64,000 bases of DNA from JBOGVZ01 sp050692985. GTDB lineage: Bacteria; Actinomycetota; UBA4738; CALAEC01. Positions 9,056 through 18,098 of the stretch are shown here, piece after piece. Position 1 is the first letter of the stretch, and every line of letters starts with the position of its first letter. Position numbers and translations under genes: made by a program. The stretch lies in contig JBOGVZ010000046.1 in assembly GCA_050692985.1 (NCBI GenBank), positions 84,277 to 148,276 of the forward strand, in the 5' to 3' direction. The notes under the pieces were generated by a model. It did no database searches, had not been told where the DNA came from, and worked only from the letters and a program-made list of their open reading frames with translations.

Positions 9056-9621
9056 GCATCGACACCGACGAGGAGCTCGTCCGCCGGTTCCTGGCCGGGG
9101 ATCGGCCCGCCTTCGCCACGCTGGTCGAGCGGCACCAGCGCCGCGTGTACAACCTGGCCTACCGCATGGTGGGCCGGCCCGAGGACGCCGCCGACGTCAC
9201 GCAGGACGTGTTCGTCACCTGCCTCCGAAAGCTCTCGGGGTTCCGAGGGACATCCTCGTTCACCACATGGCTCCACCGCGTGGCGGTCAACGCCTGCTAC
9301 GACACCCTGCGGCGGCGGGGTCGGGAGCAACCGGTCGCCGAGAACCCCGAGCCGGCCCCGGCGCCCGACCCGGCCGATGCCGCCGCGGCCGCCGTGGACG
9401 TCCAGCGGGCCCTCCTGGAGGTGCCCGAAGAGTATCGGGCCGTGCTGATCCTGCACGACGTGCAGGGCATCCCCTACGAGGAGGTGGCCCACACCATCGG
9501 GGCGCCCATCGGGACGGTGAAGTCCCGCCTCCACCGGGGCCGGATCGCCCTGGCCCGGGCCCTCCGCGGGGAACAACCGGGCCCCGCGCCCGCGTCGAAC
9601 CTTGGAGAGATGCGCCGATGA
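9052..9621 (+). CDS. sigM: ECF RNA polymerase sigma factor, SigM-like
   Basis: 189 residues. Region 2 is clear (VYNLAYRMVGRPEDAADVTQ then DVFV and FTTWLHRVAVNACYDTLRR), and region 4 ends in IPYEEVAHTIGAPIGTVKSR LHRGRIALARAL. Extracytoplasmic-function sigma factors direct polymerase to stress promoters and are held by a membrane anti-sigma factor. Position between murJ/kinase and trxB matches M. tuberculosis sigM, hence the symbol. The GTG start is in a GTGA overlap with the kinase gene, and the stop overlaps the anti-sigma start (ATGA), so all three are coupled. Confidence 0.92.
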   Translation: MSIDTDEELVRRFLAGDRPAFATLVERHQRRVYNLAYRMVGRPEDAADVTQDVFVTCLRKLSGFRGTSSFTTWLHRVAVNACYDTLRRRGREQPVAENPEPAPAPDPADAAAAAVDVQRALLEVPEEYRAVLILHDVQGIPYEEVAHTIGAPIGTVKSRLHRGRIALARALRGEQPGPAPASNLGEMRR

Positions 9622-10438
9622 CCGATCACCCCGACGAGCTGCTGGCCGAGTACGCCGACGGCACCCTGGGGCCGGACGACCGGGCCCGGGTCGAGGCCCA
9701 CCTGGAGGCGTGCCCGTCGTGCCGCCAGGAGCTGGACCTGGCGTCCGGCGCCCGACGGGCCCTGCGGGCCCTTCCCGAGCTCCCTGTCCCGAGGGGATCA
9801 CGTTCGGCGTCCTGCGCCGGTCCCGGCGGCGCGGCCTCCGACCCGGCCTGGCCTGGAAGGTGGCCACCGCGGCAGCGGCGGCCGCGGTGACGATCGCCGG
9901 GGTGTTCGTGGTCGTGACCGGACTTCGAGAGGGCGCGGGGGACGCGGGGGCGCCGGCCGCGGAGAGGGCCCTCCCCCAGGCCGGGCAGGAGGACGCCGCC
10001 GGGGTGGAGGCGGAAGCGGAGGCCCCCTCCGCCCTGGAGGCCTCTCGGGAGGGCCGGGCCGGCCCCCTGTTCACCGCCTCCGATCGCGACTACGACCCCG
10101 ACACGCTGGCCAAGCTCGGCGGGCGGCTCAAGGACCAGGCCACGGCATCGATCCCGTCGGGGTTCCCCCAGCCGGCCACGGCCTTCTACGACGAGTTCCG
10201 CGTCTCCGACTTCCCGCCGGCAGCCCGGGCCGCGGCTCGGTGCATCCTGGAGGAGCTTCCGCCCCGGGACCTGGCGGTGCCGTTCCTCATCCAGGAGGCC
10301 TGGTTCCAGGGGGACCCGGTCTACGTGGCCGCCTTCCTCCAGGGCCCCGGGGCCGACGAGCCCTACGACCGGCTGCTGCTGTGGGTGCTGGAGCGGGAGG
10401 GCTGCGCGCTGCGGTACTTCGCCACGATCCGGCTCTGA
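9618..10438 (+). CDS. Membrane anti-sigma factor, broken by a one-base frameshift
   Basis: The frame starting at ATG 9618 gives a zinc-finger anti-sigma N-terminus: ELLAEYADGTLGPDDRAR then VEAHLEACPSCRQEL (HxxxCxxC, zf-HC2 type). It runs off into nonsense after about 55 codons and stops at 9890. The next frame, open from about 9789 to 10438, continues sensibly: PEGITFGVLRRSRRR, a transmembrane helix (VATAAAAAAVTIAGVFVVV), and an extracytoplasmic domain. One extra C in the C-run at 9787-9790 would join the halves. I treat it as one gene with a probable base-call error, though true inactivation is possible. It would sequester the SigM-like factor encoded just upstream. Confidence 0.75.
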
Positions 10439-10503
10439 GCCCCCGCCGGGAATGGGCCGGGGTTGGAACTGTTGGAGGAAACCCCTGTGGGACAATGACC
10501 GAC

Positions 10504-11427
10504 GTGGACGAGCGAGACATGGTCATCATCGGCTCCGGGCCGGCCGGTTTCACGGCCGCGCTGTACGCCGCCCGGGCCAACCTGAAGCCGGTCGTGCTCA
10601 AGGGCATCGAGGCCGGGGGGCAGCTCATGCTGACCACCGAGGTCGAGAACTACCCCGGCTTCCCCGAGGGGATCCTCGGCCCCGAGCTCATGGAGCTCAT
10701 GGAGAAGCAAGCCGCCCGGTTCGACGCCGAGATGCTCCACCAGGCCGCCACCAGGGTGGACCTGTCGCGGTGGCCGGTCGGCGTGTGGTCGGGTGACGAG
10801 GAGTTCCGGGCCCGGGCCCTGGTCATCGCCACCGGGGCGTCGGCCAAGATGCTCGGCGTGGAGGGCGAGCGCCGCCTGCTGGGCCACGGCGTGTCCACGT
10901 GTGCCACCTGCGACGGGTTCTTCTTCCGCGGCCAGGAGCTGGTGGTGGTCGGCGGCGGGGACTCGGCCATGGAGGAGGCGCTGTTCCTGACGAGGTTCGC
11001 CACCAAGGTCACCGTGGTCCATCGCCGGGGTGAGCTCCGGGCCTCGAAGACCATGCAGGACCGGGCCCGGGCCAACGACAAGATCGAATTCGTGTGGAAC
11101 TCGGTGGTCGACGAGATCCTGGGCGACGGATCCGTCCGCGCGGTCCGCCTCAAGGACACCTCCACCGGCGCGACCCGCGAGCTTCCCACCGGCGGCGTGT
11201 TCGTGGCCATCGGCCACATCCCCAACACCCAGATCTTCGATGGCCAGCTCGACATGGAGGGCGGCTACATCCTGGTGCAGGAGCCCACCACCAAGACCAG
11301 CGTGGACGGCGTGTTCGCCGCCGGCGACGTGGTGGACCACTACTACCGGCAGGCCATCACGGCGGCCGGCATGGGCTGCAAGGCCGCCATGGACGCCGAG
11401 CGGTTCCTCGAGGCCCAGGGCCGCTAA
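10504..11427 (+). CDS. trxB: Thioredoxin reductase
   Basis: About 307 residues. The FAD motif GSGPAG, the redox-active CATCDG pair, the NADPH-binding GGGDSAMEEA and the C-terminal GVFAAGDVVD are all present, as in the low-molecular-weight bacterial enzyme that reduces thioredoxin with NADPH. Start choice: GACAAT at 10491-10496 lies seven bases before GTG 10504 and would overlap an earlier ATG at 10495, so I prefer GTG 10504 as a leaderless start. ATG 10495 adds three residues and remains possible for read-through transcripts from the sigma operon. Thioredoxin itself is encoded at 12298. Confidence 0.95.
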   Translation: MDERDMVIIGSGPAGFTAALYAARANLKPVVLKGIEAGGQLMLTTEVENYPGFPEGILGPELMELMEKQAARFDAEMLHQAATRVDLSRWPVGVWSGDEEFRARALVIATGASAKMLGVEGERRLLGHGVSTCATCDGFFFRGQELVVVGGGDSAMEEALFLTRFATKVTVVHRRGELRASKTMQDRARANDKIEFVWNSVVDEILGDGSVRAVRLKDTSTGATRELPTGGVFVAIGHIPNTQIFDGQLDMEGGYILVQEPTTKTSVDGVFAAGDVVDHYYRQAITAAGMGCKAAMDAERFLEAQGR

Positions 11428-11550
11428 GCACCCGGCCTCCGAGGGACGAGCCGCACCCGGATCGCTCGTCGCTCCCACGCGTCGCTCGCCGGCCTCGCCG
11501 CGGTCGCTCCGCCGCACGACCGCCGGACGGGCGGGCGGTACCCTGGGGAG

Positions 11551-12240
11551 GTGCGCGTGGCCCGGATCGCCATCCTCGTTCCCCTGGTGGCGCCGGTGGC
11601 CCTGCCCGGTGGTCCGGCGCCGGCCGCCGAGACGGCCCTCCGGCCGCCGGCCGGCTACTACCGACCGGTGGTCGTGGACGGAACCACGTTCCCCGTGGCC
11701 CGGTCCAGCTGGCTGTCCTACCTGGAGTTCCGAAACGACTGGCACGAGCCTCGCTTCCGGATGATCGACGGGGAGTGGCGGCTGGTGGGGTTCCACGAGG
11801 GGGTGGACATCATCGCCGAGAAGGGGACCCCGGTGGTGGCCGCCGCCCCAGGGTCCGTGGAGGCCGTGGGGTGGACGTTCTACTCGGGAACCCGGGTCGG
11901 CGTCCACGGGACCGACGGCCGGTACTACTTCTATGCGCACCTTTCGGAGGTCGACCCCGGCGTCGCGGTGGGCACCCCGGTGGAAGCCGGGACGGTGCTG
12001 GGCCGCGTGGGCAACACGGGGTATGGTCCTCCCGGGCGCGACGACGCCTTCCCCCCGCACCTGCACTTCGGGATCATGGACGGCGGGGGATGGGTAAACC
12101 CGTACCCGATGGTGCGCTCGCTGTACCGAGCCTCGGTGGCGGCCACCACGGACGGGGAGCGCCGCCTGGCCCGGCGTGCGGACCAGGGGCGACGACAGGC
12201 GTTCGAGCGCCTGGTGGCCAAGCTCTACCTGGAGGAATAG
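11551..12240 (+). CDS. Secreted M23 (LytM-type) peptidase
   Basis: 229 residues with a signal peptide (IAILVPLVAPVALPGGPAPAAE). The catalytic domain has FHEGVDIIAEKGTPV (the H and D of the HxxxD zinc motif) and HLHFGI (second HxH), the signature of M23 endopeptidases that cut peptidoglycan cross-bridges. A helical tail with many arginines closes the protein. TACCCT at 11539-11544 is six bases before GTG 11551, suggesting a leaderless message; GTG 11557 is an alternative. Its insertion between trxB and trxA separates genes that are adjacent in mycobacteria. Confidence 0.88.
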   Translation: MRVARIAILVPLVAPVALPGGPAPAAETALRPPAGYYRPVVVDGTTFPVARSSWLSYLEFRNDWHEPRFRMIDGEWRLVGFHEGVDIIAEKGTPVVAAAPGSVEAVGWTFYSGTRVGVHGTDGRYYFYAHLSEVDPGVAVGTPVEAGTVLGRVGNTGYGPPGRDDAFPPHLHFGIMDGGGWVNPYPMVRSLYRASVAATTDGERRLARRADQGRRQAFERLVAKLYLEE

Positions 12241-12297
12241 CGGAGCGCGGGGGGCGGTTGGAACGCAGACCATCCCCATCGAACGCGAGGAGGATCG

Positions 12298-12630
12298 ATG
12301 AGTGAGCAGCACTTCGAGGCCACGGACGCGAACTTCGAGTCCGAGGTCCTGGGCTCGGACAAGGCCGTGCTGGTCGACTTCTGGGCGGACTGGTGCGTCC
12401 CGTGTCACATGGTCTCACCGATCGTCGAGGAGATCGGCCGGGACCAGGCGGAGGTGCTCAGGGTCGCCAAGCTCAACGTGGACGACAACCCGCAGATGTC
12501 CCGGCAGTACGGCGTGATGAGCATCCCCACGCTGATCCTGTTCAAGGACGGGCAGGAGAAGGCTCGGGTCATCGGGGCCAAGCCCAAGGACGCCATCCTC
12601 AAGGAGCTGGAGCCGCACATCGCCGCCTGA
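12298..12630 (+). CDS. trxA: Thioredoxin
   Basis: 110 residues, standard thioredoxin length. The active site is WADWCVPCHMV, with the cis-proline loop MSIPTLILFKDG. The protein reduces cytoplasmic disulfides and is recycled by TrxB. A strong ribosome-binding site (GAGGAGG) precedes ATG 12298, in contrast to the leaderless neighbours. The second active-site position is V rather than the common G (WCGPC), a modest change that can shift redox potential. Confidence 0.96.
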   Translation: MSEQHFEATDANFESEVLGSDKAVLVDFWADWCVPCHMVSPIVEEIGRDQAEVLRVAKLNVDDNPQMSRQYGVMSIPTLILFKDGQEKARVIGAKPKDAILKELEPHIAA

Positions 12631-12682
12631 GGCGGCGGATCCCCCGTTTGCGGCCCCACGGGGCCGGCGAAATACTCTGGCC

Positions 12683-13786
12683 GTGGACACGATCTCGCCC
12701 GGCACCCGGGGACACGGGGTACGCGACGTCCAGTCCCGCCTGCTGGCCCTGGGATTCCTCATCGACGCTCCCGAGCTCGCCGAGCACCGCTACGGCGCGT
12801 CCACCGAGCAGGCCGTGCGCGCGTTCCAGCAGGAGCGGGGCCTGCTGGTCGACGGGCTGGTGGGACCGCAGACCTGGCAGGAGATGGTCGAGGCCGGGTA
12901 CGCGCTGGCCGACCGCGTCCTGTACCTCCGGCAGCCCCCATTCCGGGGCGACGATGTCCGCGCGCTGCAGCGCCGTCTGAACACCCTGGGGTTCGACCCC
13001 GGGCGGGAGGACGGCATCTTCGGCGGGCAGACGGCCCAGGCCGTGCGGGACTTCCAGACGAACGTGGGCCTGCGAGCCGACGGCATCGTGGGGGCGACCA
13101 CCGTCGACGCCCTGGACCGGCTGTTCCGGGCCCCGGGCAAGGGGCCCGGGCGAACCGCGGTCCGGGAGACCGAGTCCATGCGCACCCCCGGGGGAGCCCT
13201 CCCGGGACGCCGGATCGCCATCGACCCCGGCCACGGCCCCGACGACCCCGGCGCGGTGGGGCCCGGGGGCCTCACCGAGGCCGAAGCCGCCTACTCCCTG
13301 GCGGAGCGGCTGGCGGAGGAGCTGCGGGCTCGCGGCGCCCACCCCCTGCTGCTGCGCTCTCCCGGAGAGACTCCCGACCAATCCGACCGGGCCACCCGGG
13401 CGAACGAGGCCGGCGCCGAGATGGTGGTGTCGGTGCACCTCAACAACCACGAGGACCCCGCGGCCGAGGGGTCCTCAGCGTACTACTTCGGACGCCTGGG
13501 CTCGGTCTCGGTGGCCGGCCAGGCCCTGGCGGAGCTGTTCCAGGAAGAGGTCGTGGCGGCCACCGGACTGCGGAACGGCCGAACGCATCCCATGTCCTTC
13601 CCGATCCTGCGGGAGACGCAGATGCCGGCGGTCCACGTGGAGCCCTGCTTCATCACGAACCCCAAGGAGGAGCAGCTCCTGAGGGAGGGCCCGTTCCTCC
13701 GCGAGACCGCCCTGGCCATGGCCAGGGCGCTCGACCGTTTCTTCGCCGGTCGCGCGGCGGAGACCCCGGAGCCCGGCCGGCCCTAG
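12683..13786 (+). CDS. cwlM: CwlM-like N-acetylmuramoyl-L-alanine amidase with two PG-binding domains
   Basis: 367 residues. Two peptidoglycan-binding repeats come first (GHGVRDVQSRLLALGF near 10 and GDDVRALQRRLNTLGFDPG near 90), then an amidase_3 domain from about 175. Zinc and catalytic positions appear intact: IAIDPGHG, GLTEAEA, VSVHLNN and VHVEPCFI. M. tuberculosis CwlM, at the same locus, is thought to act as a regulator of peptidoglycan synthesis rather than as an enzyme; here the metal ligands argue that activity is possible. There is no signal peptide, as in CwlM. The start is GTG 12683. The stop overlaps the convergent acetyltransferase stop. Confidence 0.9.
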   Translation: MDTISPGTRGHGVRDVQSRLLALGFLIDAPELAEHRYGASTEQAVRAFQQERGLLVDGLVGPQTWQEMVEAGYALADRVLYLRQPPFRGDDVRALQRRLNTLGFDPGREDGIFGGQTAQAVRDFQTNVGLRADGIVGATTVDALDRLFRAPGKGPGRTAVRETESMRTPGGALPGRRIAIDPGHGPDDPGAVGPGGLTEAEAAYSLAERLAEELRARGAHPLLLRSPGETPDQSDRATRANEAGAEMVVSVHLNNHEDPAAEGSSAYYFGRLGSVSVAGQALAELFQEEVVAATGLRNGRTHPMSFPILRETQMPAVHVEPCFITNPKEEQLLREGPFLRETALAMARALDRFFAGRAAETPEPGRP

Positions 13787-14364
13787 GCCACCCCCGGCGC
13801 CGGGATCGGCAGCGGCGCCGCGGCGGCCTCCTCCGCCTCCTTCGGCCGCACCGCGGTCTCCAGGTCCAGGCGCATCAGCGGATACCTGGCGTCGTCCCGG
13901 AGCACGGTGAACCCGTTGCGGGCCAGGAACGCCGTCGGCAGCACCCACCCCGAGGCCCACTCGCGGTCCCCCACGGCCTCGAGCGCGTGGAACCCCCGAC
14001 CCACCAGATCCCTGGCCACCGCCCGGACCAGCTCGGTGCCCAGTCCGGCCCCCCGCCGGTGGGCCACGACGTAGCAGTAGGAGAGGTAGATGGCGTCCGG
14101 GGACACGGCCCCGCACCGGAACCGGGACAGGCGAGGGTACATCGCCGGCGGGGCGTACTCCGCGAACCCGATGGGCTCGTCCTCCACGACCAGGAGCTTG
14201 GCGCACCTCCCCCACTCGAGGAGAACGCCGGAGAACCACTCCTCCTTCTCGAAGCTGGCATCCACGGGCGGCTCCTCGGCCAGCTCCCAGAACACGCTGT
14301 TCAGCGCCTCGGCCGGCACGTCGGAGAGGTTGTCCAGGGTGACGTCGACGATGCGGCGTCTCAC
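13783..14364 (-). CDS. GNAT-family N-acetyltransferase
   Basis: 193 residues. The acetyl-CoA-binding region reads YCYVVAHRRGAGLGTELVRA, matching GNAT motif A (R/Q-x-x-G-x-G/A), and is followed by GFHALEAVGDRE and a C-terminal strand. The substrate cannot be predicted. The same position next to cwlM and parB holds a GNAT gene (Rv3916 region) in mycobacteria. The start is GTG 14364, preceded by a GAGGAG ribosome-binding site. A short hydrophobic ORF lies just upstream and may share its transcript. The 3' end converges on cwlM with overlapping stop codons. Confidence 0.85.
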   Translation of the reverse strand: MRRRIVDVTLDNLSDVPAEALNSVFWELAEEPPVDASFEKEEWFSGVLLEWGRCAKLLVVEDEPIGFAEYAPPAMYPRLSRFRCGAVSPDAIYLSYCYVVAHRRGAGLGTELVRAVARDLVGRGFHALEAVGDREWASGWVLPTAFLARNGFTVLRDDARYPLMRLDLETAVRPKEAEEAAAAPLPIPAPGVA

Positions 14365-14374
14365 GGCAGGCTCC

Positions 14375-14467
14375 TCAGTCGCGGGCCCTGCGGGCGGAGG
14401 CCGCCATCAGAGCACCCAGCAGGAGCCCCAGGGCGATCGCTCTCGCAGCCCGGGCCGCCTCGCTCAC
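14375..14467 (-). CDS. Possible 30-residue hydrophobic peptide
   Basis: A GTG codon at 14467 opens a 30-codon frame: SEAARAARAIALGLLLGALM followed by AASARRARD. The centre is a short hydrophobic helix flanked by arginines. TACAAT, a perfect -10 box, ends six bases before the GTG (14474-14479), the spacing seen for other leaderless genes in this window. The GNAT start follows 10 bases after the stop. It may be a real small membrane peptide or a leader peptide; without homologues it stays tentative. Confidence 0.4.
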   Translation of the reverse strand: MSEAARAARAIALGLLLGALMAASARRARD

Positions 14468-14531
14468 GCGGCGATTGTAGCGGCCGCACGCGCGGCCGGG
14501 TCCATTGCGGATGCTCCGCCGGCCGCCTACC

Positions 14532-15767
14532 ATGGCCGCCACCGTGGCGGACGCCGCCCTCGATCCCCTCCTCGACCTGTACGCGGCCCGGACCCGCGGG
14601 ATGTCCGCCTCCGAGGTCCGGGCCCTGTTCGCCGTGGCCTCTCGCCCCGACGTCATCTCGCTGGCGGGCGGCATGCCCTTCGTCGATGCCCTGCCCCGGG
14701 ACGAGGTGCTGAGGGTGGTCCGGCGGGTCCTGGAGGAACGATCCAGCGTGGCCCTCCAGTACGGGAGCGGCTCGGGCCAGGACGGCCTCAAGGTGCGGCT
14801 GGCCGAGCTGATGGCGGCCGAGGGCACGGAGGCCGACCCCGGCGACGTCCTCATCACGGTCGGGGCACAGCAAGCCCTCGACCTCGTGGGAAAGGTGTTC
14901 ATCGACCCCGGCGACGAGATCGTGGTGGAGGCGCCGTCGTACGTCGGGGCGCTGTCGGCTTTCGCCGCGTACGAGCCGCGGTTCGTGCCCGTCCCGATGG
15001 ACGAGGAGGGACTGGTCGTCGAGGCGCTGGAGGAGGCCCTGGCCGGCGGGGTGCGACCCAAGTTCCTGTACACGTGCCCGAGCTTCCACAACCCCGCCGG
15101 CGTGACGCTGTCCGAGGAGCGGCGCCGTCGGTTGACGGAGGTGTGCCGCCGGGCCGGGGTGCCGATCATCGAGGACAACCCGTACGGCCTGCTGCGGTTC
15201 GAGGGACGGGCTCCCCCCACGCTCCGGAGCCTCGATCCGGAGAACGTGGTGTACCTGGGCACGCTGTCGAAGGTCTTCTGCCCGGGCCTGCGGGTGGGCT
15301 GGGTGCTGGGGGGCGCCGCCCTCCTCCAGCGGCTGACGCTGTTCAAGGAGGCATCCGACCTGTGCTCGTCGAACTTCGCCCAGCTCGTGGCGGAGGAGTG
15401 GCTGTCCGACGGGGAACGGTGGCGCAGCTCGCTGGCGGGGTTCAACGAGGTGTACCGGCGCCGCCGTGACGTCGCGCTGCGGACGCTCGAGGCGCACTTC
15501 CCCGAGGGCGCCTCGTGGACCCATCCCCACGGGGGCTTCTACGTGTGGGTGACGCTGCCGCCGTGGATCGACGCCACCTCCATGCTGACCGCGGCGATCG
15601 AGCGCAGGGTGGCCTACGTGCCGGGGACCGCCTTCTACACCGACGGCTCCGGGCGGGACCGGCTCCGGCTGGCGTTCTGCTACCCGCCCGAGGACGCCAT
15701 CGAGGAGGGGATCCGCCGGCTCGGCGAGCTGCTCGGCGAACAAGAGCGCCACCACGCCGCCCGCTAG
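14532..15767 (+). CDS. PLP-dependent class I/II aminotransferase
   Basis: About 411 residues. It has the fold type I pattern of the 2-aminoadipate/MocR-like aminotransferase group: ISLAGGMPFVDALPRDE, VGAQQALDLVGKVF, NPYGLLRFEG, and the PLP-lysine segment LGTLSKVFCPGLRVGWV (SxKxxxPGxRxG). The C-terminal HGGFYVWVTLP and FCYPPEDAIEEGIRRL fit too. It transfers amino groups between amino acids and 2-oxo acids; the substrate is not clear. I prefer ATG 14532 over TTG 14505 and ATG 14511 because those add nine or seven non-conserved residues. It ends near the divergent par operon. Confidence 0.9.
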   Translation: MAATVADAALDPLLDLYAARTRGMSASEVRALFAVASRPDVISLAGGMPFVDALPRDEVLRVVRRVLEERSSVALQYGSGSGQDGLKVRLAELMAAEGTEADPGDVLITVGAQQALDLVGKVFIDPGDEIVVEAPSYVGALSAFAAYEPRFVPVPMDEEGLVVEALEEALAGGVRPKFLYTCPSFHNPAGVTLSEERRRRLTEVCRRAGVPIIEDNPYGLLRFEGRAPPTLRSLDPENVVYLGTLSKVFCPGLRVGWVLGGAALLQRLTLFKEASDLCSSNFAQLVAEEWLSDGERWRSSLAGFNEVYRRRRDVALRTLEAHFPEGASWTHPHGGFYVWVTLPPWIDATSMLTAAIERRVAYVPGTAFYTDGSGRDRLRLAFCYPPEDAIEEGIRRLGELLGEQERHHAAR

Positions 15768-15852
15768 CAAGCCGGCACCCACGGGGTGGCAACCCTGACG
15801 CATCGGCGGGGTGGTTCCCCCGCGGTGGCGAAAGCCGCCCGAGTGACAGGGC

Positions 15853-16713
15853 TCAGGCGCGTGACGGGCCGACGATGCGGTTCACGATCCGGTCCAGGTC
15901 GTCGGCCGATGCGACCTCGATGATGACCTTGCCCTTCCGCTTGCCCAGCTCGACCTTCACCCGGGTGGCCAGCTCGTCGGCCAGGATCTCCTCGGCCGCC
16001 ACGACGCGGGCATCCCGGGGGACGGCGGCCGCAGGGGCCCGTGGAACGGCGCCCCGGCTGGCGTAGGTCTTCACCAGCTCCTCCGTCTGGCGCACCGACA
16101 GCCCTTCGGCGGCCACCCGGAGGGCCAACGCGATCTGGGCCTCGGGGTCCGGGAGCCCCAGCAGTGCCCGGGCGTGTCCGGCGGCCAGGCTTCCCTGGGC
16201 CAGGAGGCGCTGCACCTCCCCCGGCAGCTGGAGGAGTCGGATCGTGTTGGTGATGTGCGGCCTCGAGTACCCCAGCCGCTCGGCCAGCACTTCCTGCGAG
16301 ACGCCCAGGTCCTCCAGCAGCTCCTGGAACGCCGCGGCCTGCTCCAGGGGGGCGAGGTCCTGGCGGTGGATGTTCTCGATCAGGGCCTCCCTGAGGGATT
16401 CGGTGTCGTCGGACTCACGGATGATCGCCGGGATGGTGGCCAGCCCGGCCATCCTGGCCGCCCGCAGGCGCCGCTCCCCCGCCACCAGCTCGTATCCCCG
16501 TTCTCGCCGGCGGACCACGATGGGCTGAAGGACACCCACCTCCTGGATCGACCGACCCATGGCCGCCAGGCCCTCCTCCTCGAACGCCTCGCGGGGCTGC
16601 CGCGGGTTGGGGGCGATCGCCCCCACGGGCACCTCGACCAGGCCGCTCTCGTCGGCGGCGCCGGGGATCAAGGCCGACAGGCCCCTGCCGAGCCCTCCTC
16701 GCTGCTGGGTCAC
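15853..16713 (-). CDS. parB: Chromosome-partitioning protein ParB
   Basis: 286 residues. Motifs in order: LGRGLSALIPG at the N-terminus (ParA-contact tail), VPVGAIAPNPRQPR, the CTP/nucleotide box GERRLRAARMAG, ENIHRQDLAPLEQA, then a helix-turn-helix (VSQEVLAERLGYSRPHITN) and a dimerisation tail. ParB loads at parS, spreads as a CTP-dependent clamp and works with ParA and SMC to segregate origins. parS-like sites are visible at 18682-18724, about 2 kb away. The GTG start overlaps the ParA stop (GTGA). Confidence 0.96.
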   Translation of the reverse strand: MTQQRGGLGRGLSALIPGAADESGLVEVPVGAIAPNPRQPREAFEEEGLAAMGRSIQEVGVLQPIVVRRRERGYELVAGERRLRAARMAGLATIPAIIRESDDTESLREALIENIHRQDLAPLEQAAAFQELLEDLGVSQEVLAERLGYSRPHITNTIRLLQLPGEVQRLLAQGSLAAGHARALLGLPDPEAQIALALRVAAEGLSVRQTEELVKTYASRGAVPRAPAAAVPRDARVVAAEEILADELATRVKVELGKRKGKVIIEVASADDLDRIVNRIVGPSRA

Positions 16714-17840
16714 GCTTCCTCCCCTCCTCCACGGTGGATCGCCACCACGGACGGTGGCTCCCCCTCGGGCAGGGGCTCCTCGGTGGCCTCGCGCTCCAGG
16801 ACCTCCCCCGCCAGCTTCCGATACGCCTTCGCCCCCTTCGACCGCGGGTCGTAGTCGGTGATGGGCCTGCCGAACCCGGGGGCCTCGGAGAGCCGTACCG
16901 TTCGAGGTATGACGGTATCGTACACACGCCCGCCGAAGTACCGGCGGACCTCCTGGACCACCTGCTCCGACAGCTTGGTCCGGGGATCGAACATCGTCAG
17001 CACGATCCCAGCAAGCCTCAACCTCGGGTTGAGGTTCTGCTGGATCAACCTCACGTTGCGGAGGAGCTGGCCAAGGCCCTCGAGCGCGTAGTACTCGCAC
17101 TGGATCGGGACGATCAGCTCGTCGGCGGCGCTGAGGGCGTTGACCGTCAGCAGCCCCAGCGAGGGCGGGCAATCGAGCAGGACGAGGTCGTAGGTGTCGG
17201 CCAGGTCGCCGATGGCCCTGGCCAGGCGCATCTCCCTGGAGAACTGGCCGACCAGCTCGATCTCGGCCCCCGCGAGGTCGATCGTCGACGGGATGGCCCA
17301 CAGGCCGGCCATGGCCGTCTCGTGGACGGCCTCGGAGGCAGGGAGTCCGGCGGCCAGGATCTGATACGTGCCCACCCCGCGGCTCCCCGGCTCGATGCCC
17401 AGCCCGGTGGAGGCGTTCCCCTGTGGATCGAGATCGACTACCAGGACCTTCTTGCCGAGCTCGGCGATCGCCGCACCCAGGTTGACCGCCGTGGTGCTCT
17501 TGCCCACCCCGCCCTTCTGGTTGGCGATGGCCACGATCCGCCCGCGTGGGCGGATGGGGGCGGGTTGGGGGGCGTCGCTCGCCACGGCCTGCGGTCCGGT
17601 TGCCGGGGCAGGGATCTCCGGCGGCGGCGCCATCGGGGCGGGGATCCCCGCGGGTGTCTCGCCGGGGGAGCCCTCCGCGGGTGTCGCCTCGGCGGGGGAG
17701 GGCGGCGGGGGAAGGCCCGGGGTCTCCCGCTCGGCCTCCCGGTCCCCTCCGGATCCGGTCTGGGGAGGGGGTTCGCCCGGCGGGGCCCGGGGAGGGGCCT
17801 CACCGGAGGGTTCCTCGGCCTCCGGACCGGCCTCGGGCAC
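16710..17840 (-). CDS. parA: Chromosome-partitioning ATPase ParA with long disordered N-terminus
   Basis: 376 residues from GTG 17840. The ATPase starts at about residue 98: GRIVAIANQKGGVGKSTTAV (deviant Walker A with the signature lysine), VLVVDLDPQGNAS, and VLLDCPPSLG. ParA drives origin segregation by ATP-dependent nucleoid binding. The first 97 residues are proline-, glutamate- and alanine-rich and probably disordered. No ribosome-binding site or -10 box precedes GTG 17840, and the same frame stays open upstream for 86 codons to the rsmG stop without ATG, GTG or TTG, so the true start is uncertain. Internal starts nearer the ATPase are also possible. Confidence 0.93.
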   Translation of the reverse strand: MPEAGPEAEEPSGEAPPRAPPGEPPPQTGSGGDREAERETPGLPPPPSPAEATPAEGSPGETPAGIPAPMAPPPEIPAPATGPQAVASDAPQPAPIRPRGRIVAIANQKGGVGKSTTAVNLGAAIAELGKKVLVVDLDPQGNASTGLGIEPGSRGVGTYQILAAGLPASEAVHETAMAGLWAIPSTIDLAGAEIELVGQFSREMRLARAIGDLADTYDLVLLDCPPSLGLLTVNALSAADELIVPIQCEYYALEGLGQLLRNVRLIQQNLNPRLRLAGIVLTMFDPRTKLSEQVVQEVRRYFGGRVYDTVIPRTVRLSEAPGFGRPITDYDPRSKGAKAYRKLAGEVLEREATEEPLPEGEPPSVVAIHRGGGEEA

Positions 17841-18098
17841 GGGCCTGGCGGACCCGGGAGGCGGCTCGCCGCGCGGGGGGGCGGGGCCGGGGGCCGGGCG
17901 TGCACCCTCGGACGGCTCATCCGGTGACCCCGGCGGCTCGGGGGGGTGGGGCGCCTCCGACGGCTCATCCGGGGACCCGGGGGCGTCCCGGGACGCCGCG
18001 GTCGCGTCCTCTACCCGTTCGCCCTCCGGCTCCCCGGAACCCTCAAGGTCATCTTGAGGGTCGTCGGGTCGAGGCCTGAACCTCCTGAACGTCGTCGA

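Noticed and set aside
15853..17301. A 482-codon frame ending in ParB
   Set aside because: The upstream part is the shadow of ParA; ParB proper starts at the GTG overlapping the ParA stop.
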